Shown here: piece after piece, positions 12,866 through 23,039 of the stretch
How positions within the stretch are numbered: the first letter of the stretch is position 1
Layout: each line of letters opens with the position of its first letter
DNA from: Sphingobium sp. SYK-6
GTDB lineage: Bacteria > Pseudomonadota > Alphaproteobacteria > Sphingomonadales > Sphingomonadaceae
Length of the DNA: 64,000 bases
Assembly (NCBI RefSeq): GCF_000283515.1
Contig: NC_015976.1
Location: 62,001-126,000, forward strand
Direction of reading: 5' to 3'
Notes under the pieces: model-generated
What the model was told of the DNA's origin: nothing
What the model saw: only the letters and a program-made list of their open reading frames with translations
Database searches by the model: none
Made by a program: the position numbers and the translations under genes

Positions 12866-13444
12866 TCAGGCAACCGCGCGCTTCGCCGCTGCGGCGGACG
12901 CCCACCATTCCAGTTCGTCGGCGAAGGCGGGGAAGGCCTTTTCCAGCGCCGCGCCGCCCTCGCCGGTCGGTTGGCCGGCTTCATCGAGGCTCGCGGTGAT
13001 GCCGCCCACCGCGACCGTCGCCGGCACCACCGCGATGCCGAGCGAGGCAAGTGTGGGATGCCAGGCCGAGCCGGACCGCGCACCGGCCATGCGCCCGGCG
13101 GAATAGGTCACGATCCCGGCCGGGCGCCGGCGCCACTCCTCGACATAGTGATCGACGAGATTCTTGAGGCCGGGCTGGATGCCCCAATTATATTCCCCCG
13201 CCACGAACAGGAAGCCGTCCGCCGCGCTGATCCGCCGCGCCAGCGCCGCCATGGACTCCGGCGCCTCGCCCGGCCCATGGTCCATGTAGCGCTTGTCCAG
13301 CATGGGCAGCCCGACTGCCCTGGCGTCGACCAGTTCGACGGCATGGCCACGTTCGGCAAGGCGCTCCACGCAATAAGTGGCAAGCCGGATGCCGGCGCGA
13401 TTCTCCCGGTAGGATCCGTAGAAGACGAGAAGCGACAGGGACAT
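12866..13444 (-). CDS. NAD(P)H-dependent FMN reductase family protein
   Basis: 192 aa flavodoxin-fold protein of the NADPH-dependent FMN reductase/quinone reductase family. The phosphate-binding FYGSYRENRAG lies at the N-terminus and the FMN-contacting EYNWGIQPGLKN in the middle. It probably reduces flavin, quinones or azo compounds using NAD(P)H. The ATG at 13444 was chosen because the fold starts there (MSLSLLVFYGS); a longer frame adds 46 unrelated residues. It is convergent with the PepSY gene, with only 6 nt between stops. Confidence 0.88.
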   Translation of the reverse strand: MSLSLLVFYGSYRENRAGIRLATYCVERLAERGHAVELVDARAVGLPMLDKRYMDHGPGEAPESMAALARRISAADGFLFVAGEYNWGIQPGLKNLVDHYVEEWRRRPAGIVTYSAGRMAGARSGSAWHPTLASLGIAVVPATVAVGGITASLDEAGQPTGEGGAALEKAFPAFADELEWWASAAAAKRAVA

Positions 13445-13580
13445 GAGGCGGCTTCCTTTTCCATTGTGCCCGGCGGCGGGCGATAAGTGCTCGAAGGCGA
13501 GGTTAGAGCGTCGCTGCGGATATCGCCAGCCAGCCAAGCATGTGCTCGACAGGCTCCGGCCCCGGCAATAAAGCCAAGTC

Positions 13581-14249
13581 ATGCCTCCGTCCGAGTTCAG
13601 TGTTCCAGTCGGCCCGATCCTGCAACTGCTGAGCTATATCGGCACGTTCGTCTTTGCCGCGTCCGGGGCTCTTGCGGCGGCCCGGGCGCAGCAGACGCTC
13701 GTCACCTTCGCGTTCTTCGCGCTCATTACCGGCGTCGGCGGGGGGACGGTGCGCGATCTGCTGATCGACGCCCCCGTCTTCTGGATCCACGATGCCTGGA
13801 TGGCGATCATCTGCATTTCCGCCGCCTTCGTCGTCTATCTGACGCCCGAGCGCTGGTGGCCCGCGCGTGCGCTCGACTGGATGGATGCGGTCGGGCTCGC
13901 GGCATTCGCCGTGTTCGGAACGGCCAAGGCCATGAGCTTCGGGGTGCATCCCTTCGTGGCGGCGCTGATGGGCGTGATCACGGGTTGCGTGGGCGGCATC
14001 ATCCGCGATCTGCTGGCGGGGGAGCCATCCATCCTGTTGCGCCCGGAAATCTACGTGACAGCGGCGGCACTGGCGGCGGGCCTTTATGCGCTGTTCCTCA
14101 GCCTCGGCCTTCCTTCCGCGCCGGCGAGCGCCCTGGCTGCGACCGCCGGGTTTGCCTTGCGGGCCGTCGCGATCGCGCGCGGGCTGGCCCTGCCGTCTTA
14201 TGGTTCTCCGGGCGAACCACCCGGTCAGGCGGGCGGACCTTCGGGATAG
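13581..14249 (+). CDS. TRIC-type (UPF0126/YadS) membrane channel family protein
   Basis: 222 aa, with about seven hydrophobic segments arranged as an internal repeat. Each half carries the family signature (GVGGGTVRDLL in the first, GCVGGIIRDLLAGEP in the second), matching the prokaryotic trimeric intracellular cation channel family. Members conduct monovalent cations. The 3' end overlaps the convergent GFA gene by 25 bp. Confidence 0.9.
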   Translation: MPPSEFSVPVGPILQLLSYIGTFVFAASGALAAARAQQTLVTFAFFALITGVGGGTVRDLLIDAPVFWIHDAWMAIICISAAFVVYLTPERWWPARALDWMDAVGLAAFAVFGTAKAMSFGVHPFVAALMGVITGCVGGIIRDLLAGEPSILLRPEIYVTAAALAAGLYALFLSLGLPSAPASALAATAGFALRAVAIARGLALPSYGSPGEPPGQAGGPSG

Positions 14250-14620
14250 CAAGGCACGTCATCTGGCAGCGGGACCCATGGCTGCCGGGCGGAGACCCAG
14301 ATATGCGCGGACGGCGCGAATCGCCCGGGCTCGTCCAGGCTTCCCATGGTGAGACCGATTCTGTTCGTCGCGGCCCGCTCGGAGAATAATGTCGTGCCGC
14401 ATTGCGTGCAGAAGCCGCGCCGCAGTTCGGCGGAACTGTGGTGCCAGCCGACAGGTCCGGTGATCGTCACCGCGTCGAGCGGCACCATCACGCGCGCATA
14501 GAAGGGCGCGCCGGTCGCCTTCTGGCAGAGCCGGCAATGGCACGCCCGGACGTTGATCGGTTCGGCGTCGGTGGTGTAGCCGCACGCGCCGCAGAGGCAG
14601 CCGCCCGAGATCATCGGCAT
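14225..14620 (-). CDS. GFA family (glutathione-dependent formaldehyde-activating-like) protein
   Basis: 131 aa zinc-binding GFA/CENP-V fold. Its cysteines lie in GGCLCGACGY, CHCRLCQKATGAPF and FCTQCGTTLF, the expected zinc ligands of the family. Many members are not true formaldehyde-activating enzymes, so substrate is uncertain. Its start is 1 nt after the sppA stop, suggesting co-transcription with sppA. Confidence 0.9.
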   Translation of the reverse strand: MPMISGGCLCGACGYTTDAEPINVRACHCRLCQKATGAPFYARVMVPLDAVTITGPVGWHHSSAELRRGFCTQCGTTLFSERAATNRIGLTMGSLDEPGRFAPSAHIWVSARQPWVPLPDDVPCYPEGPPA

Positions 14621-14621
14621 C

Positions 14622-16514
14622 TCACGAGCCCATCTGCTGCCGGAACAGGGCGGTCAGCCACCCGCTGTTCGAGGCGGGGGCGGGCGCGCGGCCCGGCACG
14701 AACGCGCGGCACTCGAGGCAATCGGCCCGGATCGCCGCGCCGTCCATCAGCCCCTGAAGATCAGCGACGATCCGCTGCGCGACATGCTGCTGTTGCCGGG
14801 CGGCAAGGCTCAGCCAGTCACGCGGCGCAGCGCGGGCGGAAACCTCGTCCGCGCCGAAAATCGCTGCCAGCACTTGGGTGAACCGATCCGGCTCAGGGTC
14901 GAAATAACGCCCGCGAGCCGCACTGCCGCTCAGCCTGGCACGCCGCGCGGCTTCCGCGATAGCATCCTCGATGCCGCCGAACCTGTCGACAAGCTTGAGC
15001 TGATGGGCCGTGCCGCCATCCCACACGCGCCCCTGGCCGATCTCGTCCACGCGCTGTGGCGTGAGCTTGCGGGAAGCGGCGACGAGGCCGATGAACTTGC
15101 CGTAGATATCCTCCACGCTGGCTTGCGCCAGGGCGTCGAACGCCGGGCTGATGCCACCCACCACATCGGGCTCCCCGGAGAGCGCGGTCGCCTTGACGCC
15201 GTCGCTGGTGATGCCGATCTTCGCCAGAGTCGTTTCGAAGCTCGGCAGGATGCCAAACACGCCGATTGACCCGGTGATGGTGGCAGGCTCCGCGAACACG
15301 ACGTCCCCGGCGGTGCTGGCCCAATAGCCGCCGCTCGCAGCCACATTCCCCATCGATACGACCACCGGCAGTCCCTGCGATCTGGCCGCGACCAGCGCCG
15401 ACCGGATCTCCTCGGAGGCCGCCGCCGATCCGCCGGGCGAATCGACGCGCAGCACCAGAGCCTTGATCTGGGCGTCGCTCAGGGCATCGCGAATGAGGTT
15501 TGCCACCGTGGTTCCGCCCGCGAATCCCGGGGGCGCTTCACCATCGACGATCTCGCCGGCCACGGTGATGATACCCACTTGCCCGCCCTGGCCCGAGGTG
15601 TGGCGACGGGCATAAGGCGAGAAGGGAATGGCCTTGAAATCGCCGGGGCCGCCATCGTCCGCCGTCCCGGCCAGCTCGGCAATCCGCTTGCCGAAGGCGA
15701 TCTCGTCTCCGAGCTTGTCCACGAGCCCGGCCGCCTGCGCCGCCTTTGCCGTATCGCCGCCCTGGCCGCGCAGCAGCGCGAGCGGATCGGCGAGATAAGC
15801 TTCCACCTTCGCCTTGGGACGCGCCTTGGCGACATTCTCGAGCCAGCCGCCCCAGATCGCCTTGACCAGCGCCTCGCTGGCTGCCCTGGCTTCCGGCGAC
15901 TGGTCCGTCCGGATGAATGGTTCCACCGCGCTCTTGTAGGTGCCGACGCGATAGACATGTGTCTTCGCGCCGAGCTTGTCGATGAGGCCCTTGTAGTAGA
16001 GATTGCTGCCACCCGGGCCGGTCACGCCCACCATGCCCATCGGCGAGAGCCACACTTCGCTGGCATGGGCGGCCAGCAGATAGCCGTCATCGTCATAATA
16101 AGTGGCGTGTGCGAGCACCGGCTTGCCGGCCGCGCGCACCTTGTCCAGCGCTTCGCCGACGCGTTCCATGGCGACCTGCCCGCCTCCGCCGAAGCCATCG
16201 AGATCGAGCACCACCGCCTTGACCGCGCTGTCGCTGGCTGCCCCCTCGATGGCGCCGACCACGTCGCGCAGGCGATATTCGGTCTGGCCGGCGGATCCGG
16301 TCAGCCGCGAGAAGCCGTCCGCGCTGTGCGGCTGTTCCACGATCGGGCCATCCAGCGCGATGTGGAGTGCGCCGCTGGCCGGAAAACCGGTATCCACCCG
16401 CGCCATCTTCAGCCCGGCATAGAGCAGCGCAAAGAACAGGATGAGGAACAGGAGAACCAGTCCGTCCTTGATGGCCACCAGCAGTTTCCAGGCGCCTCTC
16501 ACGATGCTGAGCAC
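14622..16514 (-). CDS. sppA: Signal peptide peptidase SppA (67K type)
   Basis: Membrane-bound serine protease that degrades cleaved signal peptides in the periplasm. 630 aa, with a duplicated ClpP-like fold as in E. coli SppA. The N-terminal anchor helix is at about residues 13-35. The catalytic dyad is K194 in the first half (GTYKSAVEPF) and S394 in the second half (GNVAASGGYW). The GTG at 16514 was chosen: it has AAGGAGA six nucleotides upstream and sits just before the anchor; the longer frame to 16628 adds a 38-residue Arg-rich stretch without homology. Confidence 0.93.
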   Translation of the reverse strand: MLSIVRGAWKLLVAIKDGLVLLFLILFFALLYAGLKMARVDTGFPASGALHIALDGPIVEQPHSADGFSRLTGSAGQTEYRLRDVVGAIEGAASDSAVKAVVLDLDGFGGGGQVAMERVGEALDKVRAAGKPVLAHATYYDDDGYLLAAHASEVWLSPMGMVGVTGPGGSNLYYKGLIDKLGAKTHVYRVGTYKSAVEPFIRTDQSPEARAASEALVKAIWGGWLENVAKARPKAKVEAYLADPLALLRGQGGDTAKAAQAAGLVDKLGDEIAFGKRIAELAGTADDGGPGDFKAIPFSPYARRHTSGQGGQVGIITVAGEIVDGEAPPGFAGGTTVANLIRDALSDAQIKALVLRVDSPGGSAAASEEIRSALVAARSQGLPVVVSMGNVAASGGYWASTAGDVVFAEPATITGSIGVFGILPSFETTLAKIGITSDGVKATALSGEPDVVGGISPAFDALAQASVEDIYGKFIGLVAASRKLTPQRVDEIGQGRVWDGGTAHQLKLVDRFGGIEDAIAEAARRARLSGSAARGRYFDPEPDRFTQVLAAIFGADEVSARAAPRDWLSLAARQQQHVAQRIVADLQGLMDGAAIRADCLECRAFVPGRAPAPASNSGWLTALFRQQMGS

Positions 16515-16699
16515 GATCAATCTCCTTCGCGAAGCGCATCGCCTAGCGCATCTTCGGCCGCGATGCACCCGGCCTTGTGCGGCCGGGGCGGGCGGGAGCG
16601 CGCTCCGCTGAAGGCCGGCGCAGGCCAAGCCTCATCCGGGACGGCTGTGGAGAGTCGCGGGGGCTTCACGGCGAGAGATAACTTTTCGCTGCTCTCCCC

Positions 16700-16727
16700 T
16701 TGACCAACTCCGGCGGCCGCCCATATG
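16700..16727 (+). promoter_or_regulatory. groESL promoter
   Basis: TTGACC at 16700-16705 is followed after 16 bp by CATATG at 16722-16727, with the CIRCE operator starting 8 bp downstream. The string CTTGAC...CCCATAT also resembles an alphaproteobacterial RpoH promoter, so dual sigma-70/sigma-32 use is possible. Confidence 0.6.
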
Positions 16728-16734
16728 GCGCCTG

Positions 16735-16761
16735 CTAGCACTCACCCAGGAACAGTGCTAA
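16735..16761 (+). promoter_or_regulatory. CIRCE operator (HrcA binding site)
   Basis: CTAGCACTC-N9-CAGTGCTAA matches the CIRCE consensus TTAGCACTC-N9-GAGTGCTAA at 16 of 18 positions with exact 9-bp spacing. It lies just downstream of the groESL -10 region, the standard place for repression by HrcA. The heat-shock repressor gene itself is not in this window. Confidence 0.93.
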
Positions 16762-16889
16762 CAACCTGATTCACGAGCGGGGAACGAACCGAATCTGGTG
16801 ATCACCGGTGCCATCGGCAAGGCTCGATGCCATCAGCACTGATACCGCCAGCCGGAACGGGCCACGCCCATAGGAAAGGACAGTAGAGA

Positions 16890-17177
16890 ATGGCATTTCG
16901 TCCGCTGCACGATCGCGTGCTCGTTCGCCGCATCGAAGCCGATGAGAAGACCGCCGGCGGCATCATCATTCCGGACTCCGCCAAGGAAAAGCCGCAGGAA
17001 GGCGAGATCGTCGCCGTCGGCACCGGTTCCAAGGCCGAAGATGGCAAGGTGACCCCGCTCGACGTCAAGACCGGCGACCGCGTCCTGTTCGGCAAGTGGT
17101 CCGGCACCGAGGTCAAGGTCGATGGTGAAGACCTGCTCATCATGAAGGAAAGCGACATTCTCGGCGTGATCGCCTGA
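16890..17177 (+). CDS. groES: Co-chaperonin GroES
   Basis: Seven-subunit lid of the GroEL chaperonin, 95 aa, full family length. It starts [16 protein letters not shown] and has the mobile loop ([13 protein letters not shown]) that contacts GroEL. It is the first gene of the groESL operon, under the CIRCE operator upstream. groEL follows after 56 nt. Confidence 0.98.
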   Translation: MAFRPLHDRVLVRRIEADEKTAGGIIIPDSAKEKPQEGEIVAVGTGSKAEDGKVTPLDVKTGDRVLFGKWSGTEVKVDGEDLLIMKESDILGVIA

Positions 17178-17221
17178 TCGCGATCCATCGCCGGCAAGTC
17201 CATCCAGAACTCAGAAAGTAG

Positions 17222-18868
<1,647 letters not shown>

Positions 18869-18896
18869 GTCCTACGCCAGATCAATCGATTGGGAG

Positions 18897-18930
18897 GGCC
18901 GCCGGGCAACCGGCGGCCTTCTTGTTTTCC
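18897..18930 (+). terminator. Rho-independent terminator of groESL
   Basis: A perfect 9-bp stem GGCCGCCGG/CCGGCGGCC (18897-18905 and 18910-18918) with a GCAA tetraloop is followed by TTCTTGTTTT. Confidence 0.92.
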
Positions 18931-19288
18931 GTCGCTCTGCACAGGGACCAGTGCCGCGCCTGGCTGATGGCTGGATGCCCGGTTTCGTTCGGGCGTCGAA
19001 TCACGTCTGGCAAGACAGCGCGAATCGGCGGGCGTCGGAGCATCGACCCTCGATCCGGCCGCGCCGCGACATATAACCAGGCCGAGCTACAGGGCACTTT
19101 GGCCCGGCGCAGAGACAACAGTGCAAAGACAGGCACCCTCGTTAACCAATAAAAATCCATCCACCTCAGTCATCCCTCCCGAGGCCGTGCAATTATGGGA
19201 ATATTAAGGTTAATTTCCATAAATACATTTTGCGACAAATCTGTCCCTGAAGTTATGCCTACTCACCTAATCAAGTGGGAGAACTTCA
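18931..19288. other. Intergenic region between groEL terminator and second PEP-CTERM gene
   Basis: About 360 bases without a supportable gene. The last 150 bases (19140-19260) are markedly AT-richer than the rest of the window, with several TTAA tracts (for example GTTAACC near 19142 and TTAAGGTTAA near 19205). This is the likely promoter zone of the gene at 19289; I could not fix a promoter. Confidence 0.5.
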
Positions 19289-19957
19289 GTGCGTTCAGTA
19301 AAGACACTCGCCATCATCGGCGCCCTGATCGGCGCTACACCGGCTCTGGCCGTGGACTTCACCTTCACGGGCCCGACCGCCATTCCGGGCAGCGGCACCT
19401 TCGGTCCGGCTGCTGACTTTCCGATCGAGTTCGCTGTCTCTGGCCTCGGCACCGTGACGGACGTGAACGTGACGCTCACCGGCCTGACGCACAGCTATTC
19501 GGACGATCTCCAGATGATCCTGGTCTCGGCCGCCGGTACGCGCGTCCTGCTCATGAACGAGGCTGGTGGCCCCGCGAACTGGAACAACGACACGGTCACC
19601 TTCGACCAGTCGGCGGCCGCTGCCATGCCGAACAGCTTCGGCGGCACGAACTTCAACATCCCGAGCGGCTCCTACAAGCCGTCGGCCTATTCGGTCGGCC
19701 CGGTGCTTTCGCTCCTGATCGACGGAACCAATCTCGACCTGTTCAACGGCGAGGATGCCAATGGCACCTGGAAGCTGTTCATCAGCGACGTCAATCTCTT
19801 CGATGCCGGTTCGGTCCAGGGCGTCACGCTCTCGATCGAAGCGCTGACCCCGCCGCCCGCCGTGCCTGAGCCGGCCACCTGGGCGATGCTGATCGGCGGT
19901 TTCGCCCTGACGGGTCTCGCGATGCGCCGCAGCGCCACGCGCGTTTCGTTCGCCTGA
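19289..19957 (+). CDS. PEPxxWA-CTERM protein with proprotein-convertase P-domain-like region
   Basis: 222 aa, GTG start, preceded by GGGAGAACTTCA. Residues 1-21 are a signal peptide ending in PALA. The region about 30-190 has features of the beta-sandwich P/proprotein-convertase domain: VTLTGLTHSYSDDLQMILVS, a central Asn/Trp-containing loop, and GTWKLFISDVNLFDAGSVQGVTLSIE near the end. The C-terminus is a PEP-CTERM tail (VPEPATWAMLIGG, helix, then MRRS). No protease domain is present. Probably exported and sorted by an exosortase that is not in this window. Confidence 0.85.
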   Translation: MRSVKTLAIIGALIGATPALAVDFTFTGPTAIPGSGTFGPAADFPIEFAVSGLGTVTDVNVTLTGLTHSYSDDLQMILVSAAGTRVLLMNEAGGPANWNNDTVTFDQSAAAAMPNSFGGTNFNIPSGSYKPSAYSVGPVLSLLIDGTNLDLFNGEDANGTWKLFISDVNLFDAGSVQGVTLSIEALTPPPAVPEPATWAMLIGGFALTGLAMRRSATRVSFA

Positions 19958-19981
19958 CGGCGGCATCAACGACAAATCTGG

Positions 19982-20020
19982 ACGGGTCGGGCGCATGTCG
20001 CCCGGCCCGTTTCCTTTTCC
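19982..20020 (+). terminator. Rho-independent terminator
   Basis: A 12-bp stem with one G-U wobble (19982-19993 with 19999-20010) is followed by TTTCCTTTTCC, 25 nt after the second PEP-CTERM gene. Confidence 0.85.
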
Positions 20021-20665
20021 GCTCGTGAGAGGGGGGAAGGGCGGGGCGCCCGGAGCAGGCGAAGGGCCTCGGCCGAGCCTCGCACAAAATCAAATGGGGG
20101 CCGACATTGCTGCCGACCCCCACTGCACCATCGCCTTCCAGTCCGTTTCCGGACATCCGGCGACTGGCATGGCGCCTTCCCGCCGAAAGGGCAGGCGCGC
20201 CGGGCTTCCCGAAGACGCGAGGTCCGCGAGAAGCCGCGATCCCGTCCGGCTGGGTAGCCATCGAGGATCAGGCTGGCCAGGCCGCCCGCAGGCAGCACAG
20301 GCCTAACCTTGCCGGACCACGTCGCTTGTCTAGACGACAGGCTTCATGCTCCATCCCATCATCTCGCTGTCCACCCCGCAAGGCAGCCAGCATATCCGAC
20401 GGGGCGGGTATGATGCAGGCAGCGCGTGGCCGCGCACACCGCAAAATCCCTCGAAAATACCCCTAAGCTTCTGATTTCTCTTGGGCTTTTTGGCACTCCG
20501 TAAGAAGAATGCTCTCATGGGCGACGAGTCGTGCCAAGTGGAATCTGGCTTAGCCAGCACCATTGCCCCAGCAAATCTGTGGATTAAGGTGGATAAGTCC
20601 GGGGATAAGCCGTGCGGATGGCCGGAAAGCGCGGTCTCGCGAGGCGCGTCATCCTCATCCGCCGC
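20021..20665. other. Gene-free stretch upstream of the structured repeat
   Basis: No reading frame here resembles a known protein and the available ones overlap in all frames. A short hairpin with a G5/C5 stem lies at about 20095-20123. From about 20450 to 20600 the sequence is AT-richer. It may hold an untranslated RNA or be decayed DNA; I see nothing decisive. Confidence 0.4.
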
Positions 20666-20912
20666 GCTTTTCCCTGTCCTACAGCCCCTCCGCCATGGCA
20701 GGCCTGCCGGACGCCTGCTTCCGTCGGCGACAGGGCAGGCAAGGCAGGGCTCTTTCTCATGCTCGGGGTGCCATCGCCCGCTCAGGCCACACAGGCTTGG
20801 CGGGACAGGCTCTGGCGTCCGCCGCATTCAAAGGTCATGGAAGCGGAAGATGACACGGACGTATCGTCATCTTTGTAAACTTCCAGACCACAGCGCCCTG
20901 TTGGAGCGGTAT
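20666..20912 (+). repeat. Dispersed structured repeat, copy 1
   Basis: About 245 bp resembling, in the same orientation, the sequence at 54535-54780. Shared blocks include TTTTCCCTGTCCTACA at the left end, TGGCGTCCGCCGCAT in the middle and GAAGCGGAAGATGACACGG near the right end. Both copies keep a two-tier hairpin; here it is TGGAAG (20838-20843), AAGATGAC (20847-20854), GTCATCTT (20866-20873) and CTTCCA (20880-20885). No common open frame is evident. It could be a small RNA gene family or a non-autonomous mobile element. Confidence 0.7.
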
Positions 20913-21009
20913 CGTCGGGTCATTGGGCGGCGCTTCAGGGCGCTGAGCGACTTCCATGCCAGGTGCTCAGGTCCGCCTTAGCACGGCGCAGCGCCGGGAA
21001 GGAAAAGGC

Positions 21010-21423
21010 TCAGCTCGCAGCGCCGGCCATGCGCAGGATGCAATCATATTCAGCGTCGGCGACCGGCGAGACGGACAGGCGCGACTGCCGGATCATCGCC
21101 ATGCCGGCAAGAGCGGGCTCGGCCTTGATGGCCTTGAGGGTCACTGGCTGCGGCAATTTCTCCACCGGCGCCACTTCCACGGCGATCCATTTGCCGGTGG
21201 GATCGGTACTGTCCTGCTTGGCCGTGCGGACGATCTCCATGATGCCTACCGCTTCGAGGCCGATATTGCTGTGGTAGAACAGCGCGCGGTCGCCGAGCGC
21301 CATGGTCTTCATGTTGAGCTGGGCGGCGTGATTGCGCACGCCGTCCCACTCGGCGCGTCCTTTCTCGACCAGATCGTCCCAGGAGAACACGTCGGGTTCC
21401 GATTTCATCAGCCAGTAGCGCAT
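21010..21423 (-). CDS. EVE domain-containing protein
   Basis: 137 aa, nearly all EVE (PUA-like) domain: starts MRYWLMKSEPDVFSWDDL and contains VRNHAAQLNMKTMALGDRALFYHS. EVE proteins bind modified bases in DNA or RNA; the human homologue is THYN1. The start at 21423 fits the domain edge; a longer frame adds 28 residues with no similarity. It is divergent from the oxygenase gene at 21560 with 136 bp between, a shared promoter region. Confidence 0.93.
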   Translation of the reverse strand: MRYWLMKSEPDVFSWDDLVEKGRAEWDGVRNHAAQLNMKTMALGDRALFYHSNIGLEAVGIMEIVRTAKQDSTDPTGKWIAVEVAPVEKLPQPVTLKAIKAEPALAGMAMIRQSRLSVSPVADAEYDCILRMAGAAS

Positions 21424-21559
21424 GTCTGTTCCTGTCGCGGATGGATGGCGGCCCGCCTTTCCACGACGATCCCGCCCGCGCAATCCCCTGCAGGTGACAG
21501 GCCACACGAGAAGGCCTAGTCAGGCGCCCATCGGATCACTTCGTCAACGAGTCACACGC

Positions 21560-22504
21560 ATGTCCCAGACTATCCTGCCCGAGCAGGTTCCTGTCCTTTC
21601 GCTTGCCAGCCTCAGCGCCGACGACTTCGCCGACGCGCTCGGTCGCAGCTTCCGCGAATATGGCTTTGCCGTGGTGTCGGATCACGGCATGGATCCCGAT
21701 CTGATTGCCCGCGGCTGGGCCCTGGCCAAGGCGTTTTTCGCGCTGCCGGATGAGGCGAAGCGCGCCTATCTCGTGCCCGGTGGCGCGGGGCAGCGGGGCT
21801 ATACGGCCTTCGGAACCGAAATCGCCAAGGGCGCGAGCGAGAATGACCTCAAGGAGTTCTGGCACGTCGGTCGTGAACTGCCGGCCGGTCATCCGCTCGC
21901 CGCGGACATGCCGCCCAATCTCTGGCCGAGCGAGATCGAGGGCTTCCAGGACGTCTTCTCGTCCCTGTTCGCGGCGTTCGATGTCGCCGGGGCGAAGATC
22001 CTCTCCGGCGTGGCGCGCCATCTCGGACTGCCGGCGGACTGGTTCGACGCGAAGATCGACGAGGGCAATTCCATCCTGCGCCTGTTGCATTACCCGCCCG
22101 TCTCGGCGGATGCTCCGGGCATTCGAGCCGGCGCGCATGAAGACATCAATCTCATCACGCTCCTGCTCGGTGCGGAGGAAGGTGGCCTGCAACTCCTCAC
22201 CAAGAGCGGCAACTGGATCGCGGCGACGCCGCCGCCCGGCGCGCTGGTCATCAATGTGGGCGACATGCTCCAGCGCCTGACCAACCATGTGCTACCCTCG
22301 ACGAGCCATCGCGTGGTCAATCCGCCGGTCGAGCGGCGTCACATCCCGCGTTACTCCATGCCCTTCTTCCTGCATCTCGAGCCGGATGTGCTGATCGAGG
22401 CGCTGCCGCAATGCGTGACCGCGGACAACCCGCTGCGCGAGCCGCCGATCACCGCGCATGACTATCTGCACCAGCGGCTGCGCGAGATCGGTCTCAAGAT
22501 GTAG
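21560..22504 (+). CDS. Isopenicillin N synthase family 2-oxoglutarate/Fe(II) oxygenase
   Basis: 314 aa non-haem iron dioxygenase. The N-terminal DIOX_N part (residues 10-120) includes EYGFAVVSDHG. The C-terminal jelly roll carries the iron ligands H193, D195 and H250 and the 2-oxoglutarate-binding R264-Y-S266. The family hydroxylates or desaturates small molecules; the substrate is unknown. Start chosen at the ATG that begins the conserved N-terminus. Confidence 0.9.
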   Translation: MSQTILPEQVPVLSLASLSADDFADALGRSFREYGFAVVSDHGMDPDLIARGWALAKAFFALPDEAKRAYLVPGGAGQRGYTAFGTEIAKGASENDLKEFWHVGRELPAGHPLAADMPPNLWPSEIEGFQDVFSSLFAAFDVAGAKILSGVARHLGLPADWFDAKIDEGNSILRLLHYPPVSADAPGIRAGAHEDINLITLLLGAEEGGLQLLTKSGNWIAATPPPGALVINVGDMLQRLTNHVLPSTSHRVVNPPVERRHIPRYSMPFFLHLEPDVLIEALPQCVTADNPLREPPITAHDYLHQRLREIGLKM

Positions 22505-22543
22505 GCGGGGGCGCCGGCAGTCATGGCCGCCGGCGACGGCCGG

Positions 22544-22945
22544 TCATTTCCGCCAGCGTGACAGCGTGATCCCGATCTTCTCGCCACGCTCGGAAAGCGC
22601 CAGCTTCACGATCTTGACCGTGACGTGCAGTGCTTTCCTGTCCTGCAGGAAGATCGTGTCGATGATGTGGTCGGCGACCGCCTCGATCAGCGTGAAATGC
22701 TGGCCGCGCGTGATCGCGGTCGTCGCGGCGTGCTTGAGGTCCATGTAGTTCTTGGAGAGGCCGAGCGGCGAATCGGGCTCATAATGCCCGGCATGCGCCA
22801 GCAGCGCGCGCACGCTGATGCGCAACGGCTGGGGCAGGTGCGTCTCCTCGGAATAGATGCCGGTGAGCACATCGACCTCCAGATCGTCGATCTCCAGCAC
22901 CAGCATGTCGTCCATCGACATGGACTGCATTTGCGGCTGCACCAT
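22544..22945 (-). CDS. folB: Dihydroneopterin aldolase
   Basis: 133 aa FolB-type protein of the T-fold family (folate synthesis: 7,8-dihydroneopterin to 6-hydroxymethyl-dihydropterin). Visible features are the DLEVDVLTGIYSEE start of the fold and the TLIEAVADHIIDTIF stretch with the catalytic-region glutamate. Convergent with the oxygenase gene (39 nt apart) and divergent from the GNAT gene. Confidence 0.85.
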   Translation of the reverse strand: MVQPQMQSMSMDDMLVLEIDDLEVDVLTGIYSEETHLPQPLRISVRALLAHAGHYEPDSPLGLSKNYMDLKHAATTAITRGQHFTLIEAVADHIIDTIFLQDRKALHVTVKIVKLALSERGEKIGITLSRWRK

Positions 22946-23039
22946 GACTAACCTCGAATTGCCCTTTTCATTTGGGCGCGAACCGCTAAAGGCCGCCGCC
23001 TCGGGCGCTATTGCCCGGTTGGAGGTCCAACGGCAAGCG

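Noticed and set aside
20330..20981. Overlapping frames of about 165 codons on both strands in the gene-free zone
   Set aside because: No resemblance to any family, and they do not stay open in the second repeat copy.
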